Shown here: piece after piece, positions 1 to 7,447 of the stretch
How the letters are laid out: each line of letters opens with the position of its first letter
Numbering within the stretch: position 1 is the first letter of the stretch
Source of the DNA: Polynucleobacter yangtzensis
GTDB taxonomy: Bacteria > Pseudomonadota > Gammaproteobacteria > Burkholderiales > Burkholderiaceae
Direction: 5' to 3'
Assembly: GCF_001595965.1 (NCBI RefSeq)
Contig: NZ_LOJI01000001.1
Span: 1-64,000 of the forward strand
DNA: 64,000 nucleotides
The notes under the pieces: model-generated
Told to the model about the DNA's origin: nothing
What the model saw: only the letters and a program-made list of their open reading frames with translations
Database searches by the model: none
Made by a program: the position numbers and the translations under genes

Positions 1-79
1 ACAAATACCCAAAATCATCCAGAATCAACCAATTTTGCTGCAATGATTTACTATAGAAAAACTCTCTCAAGTAGTGGAC

Positions 80-313
80 CTAAATTGACAGCAGTTCAGT
101 TGAGACTCTGTCCCATGTGTTGTCATGTCGTTTAAAACGACATTGCCAGAGAGGGCTATTTGGTCTGCGAAAGAGTACTACGTCACCGTCACGTAAATAA
201 AGCTCTGTAGGCTCTGCGTATTTAAGTTGGCCTAAGACTGTGGATTGAGATTTATGCTGAGGTGAGGGGAGAACTTCTAGATTTGTAAGTTTAGTGACTA
301 CGTCTTTAGACAT
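80..313 (-). pseudogene. truncated tyrosine integrase (N-terminal fragment)
   Basis: This 77-residue frame resembles only the N-terminal part of a phage-type integrase. The stretch LYLRDGDVVLFRRPNSPLWQ, followed by CRFKRHDNTWDRVST, matches the usual beta-sheet pattern of an arm-binding domain (WxCRF...W.R.ST). It stops after the ST motif. The SAM-like core-binding domain and the catalytic R-H-R-Y domain are absent, and the remaining 79 bases to the window edge show no convincing continuation. It lies in a region with several other mobile-element remnants. The integrase identity is inferred from pattern alone, so a small unrelated protein remains possible. Confidence 0.45.
125..143. repeat. 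19-bp palindrome, copy 1 of the TGTCGTTT family
   Basis: The sequence ATGTCGTTTAAAACGACAT has two 9-bp arms around one base. It lies inside the integrase fragment, where it encodes CRFKRH on the minus strand. The same palindrome recurs at 1282-1300, 2088-2106 and 5064-5080. Confidence 0.8.
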
Positions 314-377
314 CGACTTGCTGTAAAAGTTTTGAGCTCATACAGCAAGTTTATTTTCAATAAAATGTATGGGCAAC

Positions 378-830
378 CTAGTATCGGCTAGTAATTAATT
401 TATTCCAAAACGTGTTTGAAGCTCGCCACTGAGAATATGGTCTAGCATTTCCCTCGTACATCCCGCTATCGAAAAATACATCTCCATCTTCAACTAATTT
501 AATCCATATTTCGTATTTTATCGGCTCACCAAAAACAATTTCCGTATAAAAACCTTGTGAGTCCTGAAGACACTTGAACCATCCCTTTTGATTAAACTTT
601 CTCTCAAGCTTGCCCTGAATAGAAATTCTTTCCCACTTAGCTATTGTTAAGTTCTCCACTTGCGCGGCAACAGGAATTAATAAGCCTTTATTTTGTCTTT
701 TATCAGCACTAAAGAAATATTTGGCATGAATGTTTTTTTCATCATCCACAACTAATGTTTGCCCATAGTCATTAATTTTCTTGATTTTTGGAGCAGGGTC
801 TCCAGACCAAGGACATGTGAGATTCAGCAT
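378..830 (-). CDS. hypothetical protein, probably truncated at its N-terminus
   Basis: The frame reads as a plausible soluble protein with many charged and aromatic residues (for example GWFKCLQDSQGFYTE and VEDGDVFFDSGMYEG) and ends WNKLITSRY. I do not recognise a family. The frame stays open to 965, but beyond about 790 it is antisense to a TonB-like frame on the other strand. I therefore chose the internal Met at 830, and no clear ribosome binding site supports it. Two genes meeting head to head with no space for promoters suggests that both lost their 5' ends at a recombination junction near 780-830. Confidence 0.35.
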   Translation of the reverse strand: MLNLTCPWSGDPAPKIKKINDYGQTLVVDDEKNIHAKYFFSADKRQNKGLLIPVAAQVENLTIAKWERISIQGKLERKFNQKGWFKCLQDSQGFYTEIVFGEPIKYEIWIKLVEDGDVFFDSGMYEGNARPYSQWRASNTFWNKLITSRY

Positions 831-1245
831 TGAAATTGCTCCAAATGGAACTGTTACTAAAGTAGAAACGCTTTGGAAAACTTCCGATAAAGCGGAGCAA
901 TTAGCTAGAAAGGCAATGAAGTCTATGCCAGCTCTGCCACCTACACCAACAGGCAAATCACTCATCTTTGAAAGAACGATTTCATTTACGCCATTTGCTA
1001 CAAATGATGCGCCAGTCTATAGAGATGATTGCCTGCCCGATACACCAGCGTTTGGCAATCCATTTGCTTGGGATGGCAAATCGCCGCAAGAAATTAAGAA
1101 GACCAAGCCTGCTGAAAAACCCAGCCCCGAAGCGTTAGCTGAATGCCTTAAGCAATTACCCCAAGACTCTATTGATGGCATCACTGCTGAAGCTCAACGG
1201 CAATTTGACATATGGAGCTCGGGAAAACTTAATCAAAGAAAGTAA
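781..1245 (+). pseudogene. TonB C-terminal-like protein fragment
   Basis: Residues reading FSIEIAPNGTVTKVETLW, then ARKAMKSMPALPPTP and ERTISFTPF, follow the usual course of a TonB-family C-terminal domain (a beta strand, a helix with paired small residues, a closing strand). A proline- and lysine-rich tail follows. There is no signal anchor, proline-rich spacer or ATG start: the frame opens with TTG at 781 without a ribosome binding site. It is best read as the 3' part of a gene whose 5' end was lost. The family call is a pattern judgement. Confidence 0.4.
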
Positions 1246-1281
1246 GATTTCTATATATACGCATATGCGTATATATGTGTA

Positions 1282-1300
1282 ATGTCGTTTAAAACGACAT
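1282..1300. repeat. 19-bp palindrome, copy 2 of the TGTCGTTT family
   Basis: ATGTCGTTTAAAACGACAT is identical to the copy at 125-143. It is intergenic, just after the TonB-like fragment. Confidence 0.85.
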
Positions 1301-1328
1301 CGACTGACGCAGGGATGCGTAATTGACA

Positions 1329-1345
1329 TGTCCTTTTAAAGGACA
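1329..1345. repeat. compensated variant palindrome TGTCCTTT/AAAGGACA
   Basis: TGTCCTTTTAAAGGACA differs from the family consensus at one position in each arm, and the two changes preserve the dyad (G to C on one side, C to G on the other). It lies 29 bases after copy 2. Confidence 0.7.
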
Positions 1346-1384
1346 CTTCTTAATCAGGCGCCCCATACGCAATTCTCCAAACAA

Positions 1385-1404
1385 AAACCACCCGAAGGTG
1401 GTTT
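1385..1404. terminator. hairpin AAACCACC-CGAA-GGTGGTTT
   Basis: An 8-bp stem with a CGAA tetraloop. The same terminator hairpin lies beside the tRNA-Phe fragment at 5128-5149, so it was probably copied together with the tRNA end. Confidence 0.65.
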
Positions 1405-1440
1405 AGGTGTTTCTTGGAGGCCCGGGGCGGAATCGACCAA
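1385..1440 (-). repeat. partial copy of the tRNA-Phe 3' end plus terminator (att-like remnant)
   Basis: The run from the hairpin through GGCCCGGGGCGGAATCGA aligns with 5128-5180, where the same hairpin and spacer precede the 3' end of a tRNA-Phe on the minus strand. A few substitutions are present (for example TTGGAGG in place of TTGGTGG), and the match fades after about 1430. Duplicated tRNA 3' ends are the usual scar of tyrosine-integrase insertion at a tRNA gene. Confidence 0.65.
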
Positions 1441-1471
1441 GGCCCATGATGCCTAATCCTGCTTGCTACTA

Positions 1472-1867
1472 TTACATCTTCACAATTTTCCAAGCGCCAT
1501 TTAAGAAGCCATCACCAGTTTTATCTCCTGGTTTGGTATCTTTAGCCCAGAAATACAGAGGCATTCCTTTGTATGCTAATTGCTTCTTGCCATCATCACG
1601 AGTAATTACAGAATAATCGCCGGACACTGCTGGACCACCATCAACCAAGAGTGGGGGCCAGTTGGTGGCACATGGGCCATTACACATCGACTTTCCTGAA
1701 CCAGCCGCATCTTTGGCAAAGGTATACAGGGTCATATTATTACTGCCTACTAACATGCCATCATTTACTTTGGTATATGGCGCCATGGCTCCGCCCGTCA
1801 TCGACGCACATGCGGCCAATGTAGCAGCAGCAATCAAACCAATTAATACGCTCTTAATACGATTCAT
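1472..1867 (-). CDS. lipoprotein with two Yx(F/W)xxD repeats (COG4315-like)
   Basis: The 131-residue protein begins with a lipoprotein signal peptide whose lipobox LAAC puts the acylated cysteine at about residue 20. The mature part has two related units, TLYTFAKDAAGSGKSMC and PLYFWAKDTKPGDKTGDGF, each with the Yx(F/W)xxD signature of the widespread secreted-repeat lipoprotein family. A CNGPCATNWPPL segment lies between them. Function is unknown in this family. A ribosome binding site (AGGAGATC) precedes the ATG. The gene lies between partial tRNA-Phe copies, so it may be cargo of an old insertion. Confidence 0.8.
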   Translation of the reverse strand: MNRIKSVLIGLIAAATLAACASMTGGAMAPYTKVNDGMLVGSNNMTLYTFAKDAAGSGKSMCNGPCATNWPPLLVDGGPAVSGDYSVITRDDGKKQLAYKGMPLYFWAKDTKPGDKTGDGFLNGAWKIVKM

Positions 1868-2582
1868 TTAGATCTCCTTTTAAAGTTACCCTAGTACTCT
1901 ACTGGCAATTGATGTTTGGCGTATGGCGCGAGTAAAACTAAGGGGCTACGCATTAAAAAAACACCCGAAGGTGGTTAGTGTCTCTTCCAGCCGATAGCAA
2001 TCTTGAATGGACTTTTGCTGTGACAATTCAATTTAGCTCAAACTAGGATGGAAAATACTCAGGACTAACCCTTGAGCATCAACAGAAATGTCGTTTTAAA
2101 CGACATTGCAAGTATCTACCCTAGATGGTTGGCACGGTTAGGCAGAGTTAGAGCAAATAGACAGCGGTAAGCAAAGTCCGAAAGCGTCAATTACTGTAGG
2201 CAACAGTAAACACTAAGACTAGAAAAGAAAAATGGCTACCTAAGCAGTCATTTTGAAGTTCTTGGTGGTGGATAGTTGACTACTTGCGAACTTGCTATTT
2301 CGACTACTTAGTAATTAAAAGTAAATGAGAGGGAATGCGCGGTAAGAACTTAACAGCTTAATTGCACCAATATGATGCATTTACTATTTCTGGATTTGAA
2401 CCCAAGTCCACTCTAACTTTTAAGGTCTGCTCCGCAGCGGTTGCTGCCGTTCGAGTTTTCAACGTGAATGCCCTTGGCGTGCCGGATTGCGATCACTCCT
2501 ATTCATGCATCGTGGTAATGCGCAGAGACAGGTTTCAGGCGCGCAGTTGACATTGCTAGAGAGTTGACAACAGCGTGCAGAG
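1868..2582. other. gene-free stretch with element remnants
   Basis: I see no convincing gene here. The stretch contains a degenerate third copy of the tRNA-Phe-side terminator (about 1955-1977, CACCCGAAGGTGGTTAG, followed by TGTCTCTTCC) and a palindrome at 2088-2106. Base composition becomes GC-richer after about 2400, approaching the sulfite dehydrogenase block. Confidence 0.5.
2088..2106. repeat. 19-bp palindrome, copy 3 of the TGTCGTTT family
   Basis: ATGTCGTTTTAAACGACAT is the same palindrome with T instead of A at the centre, that is, in the opposite orientation to copies 1, 2 and 4. Confidence 0.85.
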
Positions 2583-2780
2583 ATCTGCAAGCTCGACGAG
2601 CAAGACTGCAGCAGCATCAAGCATGGTGCGATCAATCACCTGGGCGTGTCGCCAGCGTTGATGGCTTACCGCGAGCACAAGGCCATGCTGGGCAAGACTT
2701 AGGCCGGCGAGAAGTTCCCGGCGGTTGTGATGATGGGGGCTGGCTGGATGGTGGTCCCCGACATCAAACCAGGCAAGTGA
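2583..2780 (+). pseudogene. GC-rich gene remnant with an in-frame stop
   Basis: On the plus strand a frame reads CKLDEQDCSSIKHGAINHL, continues to REHKAMLGKT, meets an in-frame TAG at 2700-2702, then continues AGEKFPAVVMMGAGWMVVP to a TGA at 2778-2780. Protein-like composition continues on both sides of the stop, which suggests a decayed 3' gene end. I do not recognise the family. It shares the high GC of the sulfite dehydrogenase genes and probably arrived with them. Confidence 0.3.
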
Positions 2781-2784
2781 TGGT

Positions 2785-2853
2785 GAGTGGCTGACCCGCC
2801 CTGGGTCAGCCACTCAGTCGGGATCGCTGTTTGCAGGTGATCCCGTCCTTTTT
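2785..2853 (+). terminator. two tandem hairpins, the second with a T tract
   Basis: A perfect 13-bp stem (GAGTGGCTGACCC, 2785-2797, with 2803-2815) is followed by CGGGATC/GATCCCG (2819-2825 with 2839-2845) and a run of T at 2849-2853. The pair ends the remnant on the plus strand and lies just downstream of the sorB-like gene on the minus strand. Confidence 0.6.
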
Positions 2854-2889
2854 GTCAGTTGGCGCAACAGCGCTGTGGCCAACCAGCCA

Positions 2890-3237
2890 TCACTTTGATC
2901 CACCCGAAGCCTTGGCCACGTAGGCCGCCAGGGCGGCAATTTGCGCATCACTGAGTTTGCCGTTGTAGGACGGCATCTGCCCAATGCCGTTGCGCAGCGC
3001 GGTGGCCACGCGCTTGGCATCGGGCTTGAGCTCGTCCAGGCTGGGGCCCACGGCGCCTTCGGCTCCCGCGTCCTTGAGCGCATGGCACAGGGCGCAGGCA
3101 GGCACCGCGCCTTGGCCGAACAACACCTTGCCTTGTTGAAGTTGCGCGGCATCGTCGGCGGCGTGCACGGGCAGCACTGTGAATGCCAACGACCACAGGG
3201 CAGCGACCAACGCGTGTTTTTGGATTGTGCGCTTCAT
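2890..3237 (-). CDS. sorB: c-type cytochrome subunit of sulfite dehydrogenase (SorB-like)
   Basis: The 115-residue protein has a signal peptide ending near VHAA and a single haem motif CALCH at residues 48-52, with a likely axial Met in QMPSYNGKLSD. It would carry electrons from sulfite oxidation to the respiratory chain in the periplasm. The chosen ATG at 3237 overlaps the stop of the upstream sorA-like gene by four bases, the usual arrangement in translationally coupled pairs. GC content is far above that of the surrounding genes, a sign of transfer. A SoxD-type cytochrome is a less likely alternative because of the small size. Confidence 0.8.
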   Translation of the reverse strand: MKRTIQKHALVAALWSLAFTVLPVHAADDAAQLQQGKVLFGQGAVPACALCHALKDAGAEGAVGPSLDELKPDAKRVATALRNGIGQMPSYNGKLSDAQIAALAAYVAKASGGSK

Positions 3238-4466
3238 GCCACGCTCACTTTCACGGCGTGGTCGGCCCAGCTGGTGTTGTTGTAGCCGCCCGCGTTTTCC
3301 ATGCGTTGTTCGGGCTGCACGTTGCCTGCGGTGTCGGTGGCTCGGCTCGCCAGGGTGAACTGGCCCGCCGGCAGGCGCGCCGCAAAAACAAACTGCCGCC
3401 ACGCAAAGCGGCCGAGGTCGGGCCCCACCATGCGCGCGAGCTGCCAGGTTTTTCCGCCGTCCAGAGAAACCTCGACCTTGGCCACCGCGTTCATGCCGCC
3501 AAACGCCACGCCATGGATCTGTGTGTCACCCGCTTTAAGCGGGGCGCCGTCCGTGCCGGGACCGTTGATCCACGACTTCACCGTCATTTCCTGCACCGAT
3601 GGCTGCGACGGGTCGCCCTTCGCGCCGGGCGGTGAAATGCGGTAGCCGTGCGACATGATGCGTGCGTCGGTCTCCTGAGCGGTGAAGGCCAGGCGTTTGA
3701 CGTACTTGATGTTGTTCACGCCCGTGTAACCCGGCACGATCAAGCGCAGTGGGCCGCCGTGGGCCAGCGAAATCGGCACACCGTTCATTTCCCAGGCCAG
3801 CAGGGCATCGGCGAGTGCGGCAGCAGGCACCGAGCGTTCCACGATCACGCTCTTGGGGTCCAGTCCATCGGGGAGTTTTTCGCCGCCTGTGCCGGTGAGG
3901 TAGGCCATGCCGGCCTCCACGCCGCCCAGGGCATCCACCACCCAGCGCACCGGCACACCGCTCCACACCACACAGCCTGCTGCGCCCACTTGCCAAGGCG
4001 TTCCACTGGGCTTGTTGGGGAAGTAGCCGCGTCCGTTGCCAGAGCATTGCAACACCATCGCCGTGGTCTCGATGCCTATGCGCTTGAGGTCGCCCAGCGT
4101 GAGTTTGCGCGGGTTCTTCACCCCCTCGATGTTGATCTCCCAGGCATCGCGGTTGCCCAGGATCGAGGCGTCGGGCGCGGGCAGGTTGTTGCGGATGTAG
4201 AGCTGCTCGGACGGCGTGATTACGCTGGTGCCGAACACACTGCGCTTGGTCTCAATGGTGGTGCTGCTGTGCACGATCAGGCTGGCCGGGTCCTTCCAGC
4301 CCACGTACGCTGGCAGAGGCTTGGCAGCACCGGCCAAGGCGACGGGCGCGGTCTCACCAGCAGCGGCTGCGGTGCGGCCAAAGCTGGCCAGACCAACGGC
4401 AGCCAAAGCAGCGCCGCTGCCGGCCAGCAGGTGGCGCCGGGGGAGCGAGGTGGGTTGTTGGTTCAT
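3234..4466 (-). CDS. sorA: sulfite dehydrogenase molybdenum subunit (SorA/SoxC-like)
   Basis: The 410-residue protein belongs to the sulfite oxidase family, which oxidises sulfite to sulfate on a molybdopterin cofactor. A Tat signal (RRHLLAG at residues 10-16) directs export of the folded protein. The cofactor cysteine is Cys141 in CSGNGRGYF. A C-terminal dimerisation domain follows (KVEVSLDGGKTWQ). The ATG at 4466 has a GGAGACC ribosome binding site and is followed directly by the Tat signal. The same frame is open upstream to 4604, but that part is a different signal peptide. The pair with the haem subunit favours SorAB over SoxCD. Confidence 0.85.
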   Translation of the reverse strand: MNQQPTSLPRRHLLAGSGAALAAVGLASFGRTAAAAGETAPVALAGAAKPLPAYVGWKDPASLIVHSSTTIETKRSVFGTSVITPSEQLYIRNNLPAPDASILGNRDAWEINIEGVKNPRKLTLGDLKRIGIETTAMVLQCSGNGRGYFPNKPSGTPWQVGAAGCVVWSGVPVRWVVDALGGVEAGMAYLTGTGGEKLPDGLDPKSVIVERSVPAAALADALLAWEMNGVPISLAHGGPLRLIVPGYTGVNNIKYVKRLAFTAQETDARIMSHGYRISPPGAKGDPSQPSVQEMTVKSWINGPGTDGAPLKAGDTQIHGVAFGGMNAVAKVEVSLDGGKTWQLARMVGPDLGRFAWRQFVFAARLPAGQFTLASRATDTAGNVQPEQRMENAGGYNNTSWADHAVKVSVA

Positions 4467-4529
4467 TTCTGGGGTCTCCGGTGGTTGGGCGTCGTGCGCC
4501 GGTTGGGGTGAAAGGGGTGAGCGGTTGAT

Positions 4530-4604
4530 TCGTTGACAGGATCGCGCCCATGCCTGGACTGGCAAAAGCGATACCAGCGAAATTAAAAATATCTTTCTCA
4601 ACAT
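4530..4604 (-). pseudogene. orphan signal peptide of a disrupted host gene
   Basis: The frame starting at 4604 encodes MLRKIFLISLVSLLPVQAWA followed by RSCQ, a typical Sec signal peptide in local, AT-richer codon use. It runs without a stop into the GC-rich sulfite dehydrogenase sequence. The rest of the host protein is not seen. The simplest reading is that the GC-rich block inserted just after the signal peptide of a resident gene and removed or displaced the rest. Confidence 0.45.
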
Positions 4605-4709
4605 AATGATTAATGTAGCACCATTTTAAACTTAATGTTTAGGCAATGCGTTGCTTAGAAGATGATAAATTTTTCGCCATTATTTACCCTAAACCATTAG
4701 GAGGCCTTG

Positions 4710-5060
4710 ATGTCTTGGTTAATCACCAAATACTTACTGACAGCCGGAATGGTTGTATTCATTTCTGAAGTGGCAAAACGAAGCGATAAGTTGGGTGGGT
4801 TTATTGCCGCACTCCCTTTAATGACATTGCTTACTTTGACTTGGCTCTACATTGAGAATCAACCCGAAGAGAAAATAGCGAACCACGCCTATTACACTTT
4901 TTGGTATGTAATTCCTACGCTACCAATGTTTTTACTATTTCCATACTTGCTGCCTAAGTTAGGCTTTTGGTTAACCTTGGGAACCTGTGTACTGGCAACA
5001 GTAATTTGTTTTGGATTATTTGCGTTTTTAATGAAAAACTTTGGTATTAAATTGTTGTAG
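4710..5060 (+). CDS. DUF3147-type small membrane protein
   Basis: The 116-residue protein is almost entirely membrane-spanning, with four predicted segments. It follows the DUF3147 pattern: [20 protein letters not shown] near the start, TWLYIENQ, then [19 protein letters not shown], ending [10 protein letters not shown]. Function is unknown. AGGAGG ends seven bases before the first ATG (4707); the second ATG at 4710, an equally possible start, was chosen. The palindrome at 5064-5080 begins four bases after the stop, and a hairpin terminator follows at 5128. Confidence 0.75.
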   Translation: MSWLITKYLLTAGMVVFISEVAKRSDKLGGFIAALPLMTLLTLTWLYIENQPEEKIANHAYYTFWYVIPTLPMFLLFPYLLPKLGFWLTLGTCVLATVICFGLFAFLMKNFGIKLL

Positions 5061-5063
5061 TTT

Positions 5064-5080
5064 TGTCGTTTAAAACGACA
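5064..5080. repeat. 17-bp palindrome, copy 4 of the TGTCGTTT family
   Basis: TGTCGTTTAAAACGACA lies immediately after the DUF3147 stop codon. It matches copies 1-3 over its full length. Confidence 0.85.
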
Positions 5081-5127
5081 GCGACAGACAAAGTTCTAAA
5101 GCGGCGAACACTGTCACCCCAAATGAA

Positions 5128-5149
5128 AAAACCACCCGAAGGTGGTTTT
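5128..5149. terminator. bidirectional terminator AAAACCACC-CGAA-GGTGGTTTT
   Basis: A 9-bp stem with a CGAA loop, with an A run before it and a T run after it. It can end the DUF3147 gene on the plus strand and the tRNA-Phe on the minus strand. Confidence 0.8.
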
Positions 5150-5158
5150 GGTGTTTCT

Positions 5159-5220
5159 TGGTGGCCCGGGGCGGAATCGAACCACCGACACAAGGATTTT
5201 CAATCCTCTGCTCTACCGAC
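5159..5220 (-). pseudogene. tRNA-Phe (GAA), 5' end missing
   Basis: Read on the minus strand, the sequence from GTCGGTAGAGC through the anticodon arm GGATTGAAAATCC (anticodon GAA), the T arm GGTTCGATTCC and the acceptor GGGCCACCA is a normal tRNA-Phe with encoded CCA. The first 14 bases, which would complete the acceptor and D stems, are missing. They are replaced by seven unrelated bases and then the IS30 end. The missing part is not on the other side of the IS, so this is a truncated copy rather than a simple insertion. The intact gene is presumably elsewhere. Confidence 0.75.
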
Positions 5221-5227
5221 TTCTATT

Positions 5228-6462
5228 GGCCTTGATTTCAACCCGTCGATGCAACGGTTAGGGCAAAACGTTCTGCCGGTGTTTGATAGTTTAGTGTTTT
5301 TCTAGGGCGTTCATTTAATTGCCTTGCTACGGCATTGAGTTTGGCTTGGGAGTAATTGGCTAAGCTCATTCCTTTTGGGAAGTACAGTCTTAATAGCCCA
5401 TTGGTATTTTCATTGGAGCCTCGTTGCCAAGGATGCTGAGGATCACAAAAATACACTTGCACATCGGTAGCTAGAGTAAAGCGTTTGTGTTCAGACATTT
5501 CTTTACCCCGATCCCAAGTTAAGGATTTGTAGAGCTCTTGCGGTAACTTGCGGGCATGCTTGATGAGTGCATTGACCACCGTCTCACTGTCTTTACGAGC
5601 CACCTTGACTAGCATCACATAGCGAGTCTGGCGCTCTACGAGAGTTGCGATCTGACTATTGGCATCCCCATATAAAAGATCACCCTCCCAATGGCCGGGA
5701 ACAGCTCTATCTTCTGCTTCGGCTGGCCGCTCTCTGATCGAGACTGCATCCTTAATTTTTCCAAGCCCTGCATCCTTCAGCGTGTGATGCCGTGAGCGGC
5801 GCATGATGCGGGTGCGTCGTAAATGCTGTGTGAGCTCTTTCTTTAAGGCTCCGCGGGCTTGGATGAAGAGGCTAAGGTAGATCGTTTCGTGTGACACCTG
5901 ATGGTCCTCCTGATCTGGATAAGTCTCTTTTAGCCATCCGGCAATCTGTTGTGGTGACCAGTGGTGCTGCAGTTTATCTGCCACCAGATGCGCTAAGGTT
6001 TTATTCAAGACTAGTTTACAAGTCTGAGGGCGATGTGCCCGATCCCAAGCAGACTGGTCTGATTGATTGGCTCGATAGCTCTTTGGACCGCCATTGCGGC
6101 TAATCTCACGACTAATCGTGGAAGGTGATCTACCTAACTCAGTAGCAATTGATCTCATGGATTGTCCGCTTGCTAGGCCGCGTGAGATGGCTTCCCGTTC
6201 ATCTAAGGTCAGCGCTAGTTTGGATCGAGTTCGGGGTGGCGGTCTAATGCCGCCAGTTTGCACAAAGATGCCTTGTATGGACGAATGATTGCGATCAAAT
6301 AACTGGGCAATCTGCTGGAGAGAATCTCCCTTTTTCCAGCGCTCCCACATTAAATCCTTCTGGGTGGCTGTGTAATAGATTCGAGGTCGTTGTTTCATGA
6401 GCAACACTCCTTGCGCTTACGCAGTTTGTAGTGTGTTGCATCGACGGGTTGAAATCAAGGCC
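5228..6462. mobile_element. IS30-family insertion sequence
   Basis: The 1235-bp element is bounded by perfect 28-bp inverted repeats starting GGCCTTGATTTCAACCC (5228-5255 and 6435-6462). It contains one transposase gene. The bases outside the two ends (CTATT on the left, GATCT on the right) do not form a target duplication, so the flanks have probably recombined or been deleted since insertion. The element looks complete and potentially active. Confidence 0.9.
5238..6407 (-). CDS. IS30-family transposase
   Basis: The 389-residue protein has two N-terminal helix-turn-helix regions ([20 protein letters not shown], and [19 protein letters not shown] near residues 84-102) for recognising the inverted repeats. 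A DDE catalytic core follows, with Asp243 in HWEGDLLYG, Asp299 in LTWDRGKEM and Glu333 in [10 protein letters not shown]. The family moves by copy-out circle intermediates. Length is normal. The coding region runs into the left inverted repeat. A start at the second Met (6398, MKQRPRIYY) is equally possible. Confidence 0.92.
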   Translation of the reverse strand: MLLMKQRPRIYYTATQKDLMWERWKKGDSLQQIAQLFDRNHSSIQGIFVQTGGIRPPPRTRSKLALTLDEREAISRGLASGQSMRSIATELGRSPSTISREISRNGGPKSYRANQSDQSAWDRAHRPQTCKLVLNKTLAHLVADKLQHHWSPQQIAGWLKETYPDQEDHQVSHETIYLSLFIQARGALKKELTQHLRRTRIMRRSRHHTLKDAGLGKIKDAVSIRERPAEAEDRAVPGHWEGDLLYGDANSQIATLVERQTRYVMLVKVARKDSETVVNALIKHARKLPQELYKSLTWDRGKEMSEHKRFTLATDVQVYFCDPQHPWQRGSNENTNGLLRLYFPKGMSLANYSQAKLNAVARQLNERPRKTLNYQTPAERFALTVASTG

Positions 6463-6580
6463 GATCTCTGTCGGTCAAACCCCTAAAAATAGTCTCTTTT
6501 GAATGTCCGCAATAGGTTAAGAAGAAGACGAATATGGGTTATGACACCCTACTGGATTTCAATGGGTGGCTCTTTCCACC

Positions 6581-7357
6581 CTAGTACGAACCTAAAACCG
6601 GTATCTGCCCGGCTTTGCAAATTGGCCATGTAATTGCCCACCTACGTTTGAAGGAGCTATCCCCCTCTTTCTGATTTTTGAGTATCTCAATATCGTCGAC
6701 TTTTTTTATTAAATCCACATAACACTCCCTCCCAAAATCACCTAGCTTAAGAATTAAATATTTTTCTAGAAATTGGCTGTTAACTGGAAAAGCATCCATG
6801 GGTAGTGTGTATTTCATAGTTTTCATATGCATACCGTGAAGAAGCTCTAAATATCCCCTTGTTAGCGGAGAAATTCCTTCCATCGACCATTGAAATGTTT
6901 CATGAAAGCTCGATGAAAATCTAGTAATCATTATCGCTTGCTTATATCCAGGAATATCTTTTCCGGGCCTACGCTCTAGATCATTTTGAATAAGCACTCG
7001 ATCGATGCGCTCATAAATTTGCGCTTCCGTAATGGACTTGATTTCTAACAAATCCCAGAGATCTGCATTAAAGAGATCTTCAGTACCTTGAAATTGCGAA
7101 TCACTTTCAACAGCTAAAACTATTTCATTAATATCTTTCCAGCGGGGATCTAGACCCTTAGGGTATCTGTGGTACTTCCTAATATTGGCAAAGATTTTAG
7201 GCTGTAGATCTCCCTTTAAAGGAGGGGAACGCCAAACAAAGAGCTTGTCTAATCGACCATCTTTTGGATTGCCCCTACTTTTAATTTCTTCATACCAAAT
7301 CTGGATGCGGGCCTTTTCATAAGAGGTTTTAGGTTGTCCACCTGCTTTTTTTGGCAT
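6581..7357 (-). CDS. hypothetical protein, 258 aa
   Basis: I do not recognise this protein. It is charged and probably cytosolic, with no signal peptide or membrane segment. Visible features are an N-terminal lysine-rich stretch (MPKKAGGQPKTSYEKARI), a WRSPPLKGDL segment and a helical C-terminal half. It is transcribed away from the small gene at 7448, sharing a short divergent region. It lies between the IS30 element and the Tn7-like module and is likely cargo of one of the insertions. The Met at 7357 was kept because it is the first in the frame. Confidence 0.55.
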   Translation of the reverse strand: MPKKAGGQPKTSYEKARIQIWYEEIKSRGNPKDGRLDKLFVWRSPPLKGDLQPKIFANIRKYHRYPKGLDPRWKDINEIVLAVESDSQFQGTEDLFNADLWDLLEIKSITEAQIYERIDRVLIQNDLERRPGKDIPGYKQAIMITRFSSSFHETFQWSMEGISPLTRGYLELLHGMHMKTMKYTLPMDAFPVNSQFLEKYLILKLGDFGRECYVDLIKKVDDIEILKNQKEGDSSFKRRWAITWPICKAGQIPVLGSY

Positions 7358-7447
7358 TAGAAATGGGGTGACTTGAATATTTATTTAATGAACCTTTATT
7401 TCATTTTAGATCAAGGGCACACTAGCCCCAACCTAAAAGGGATTGAA

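Noticed and set aside
2362..2550. 62-residue plus-strand frame
   Set aside because: No ribosome binding site, no family resemblance and composition typical of a chance frame at the edge of the GC-rich block.
3535..4047. long alternative frames within the sulfite dehydrogenase gene, on both strands
   Set aside because: High GC produces long shadow frames; the molybdenum-site protein on the minus strand is clearly the real gene.
5159..5240. functional tRNA-Phe
   Set aside because: The D stem and half of the acceptor stem are replaced by other sequence; it cannot fold as a normal tRNA.
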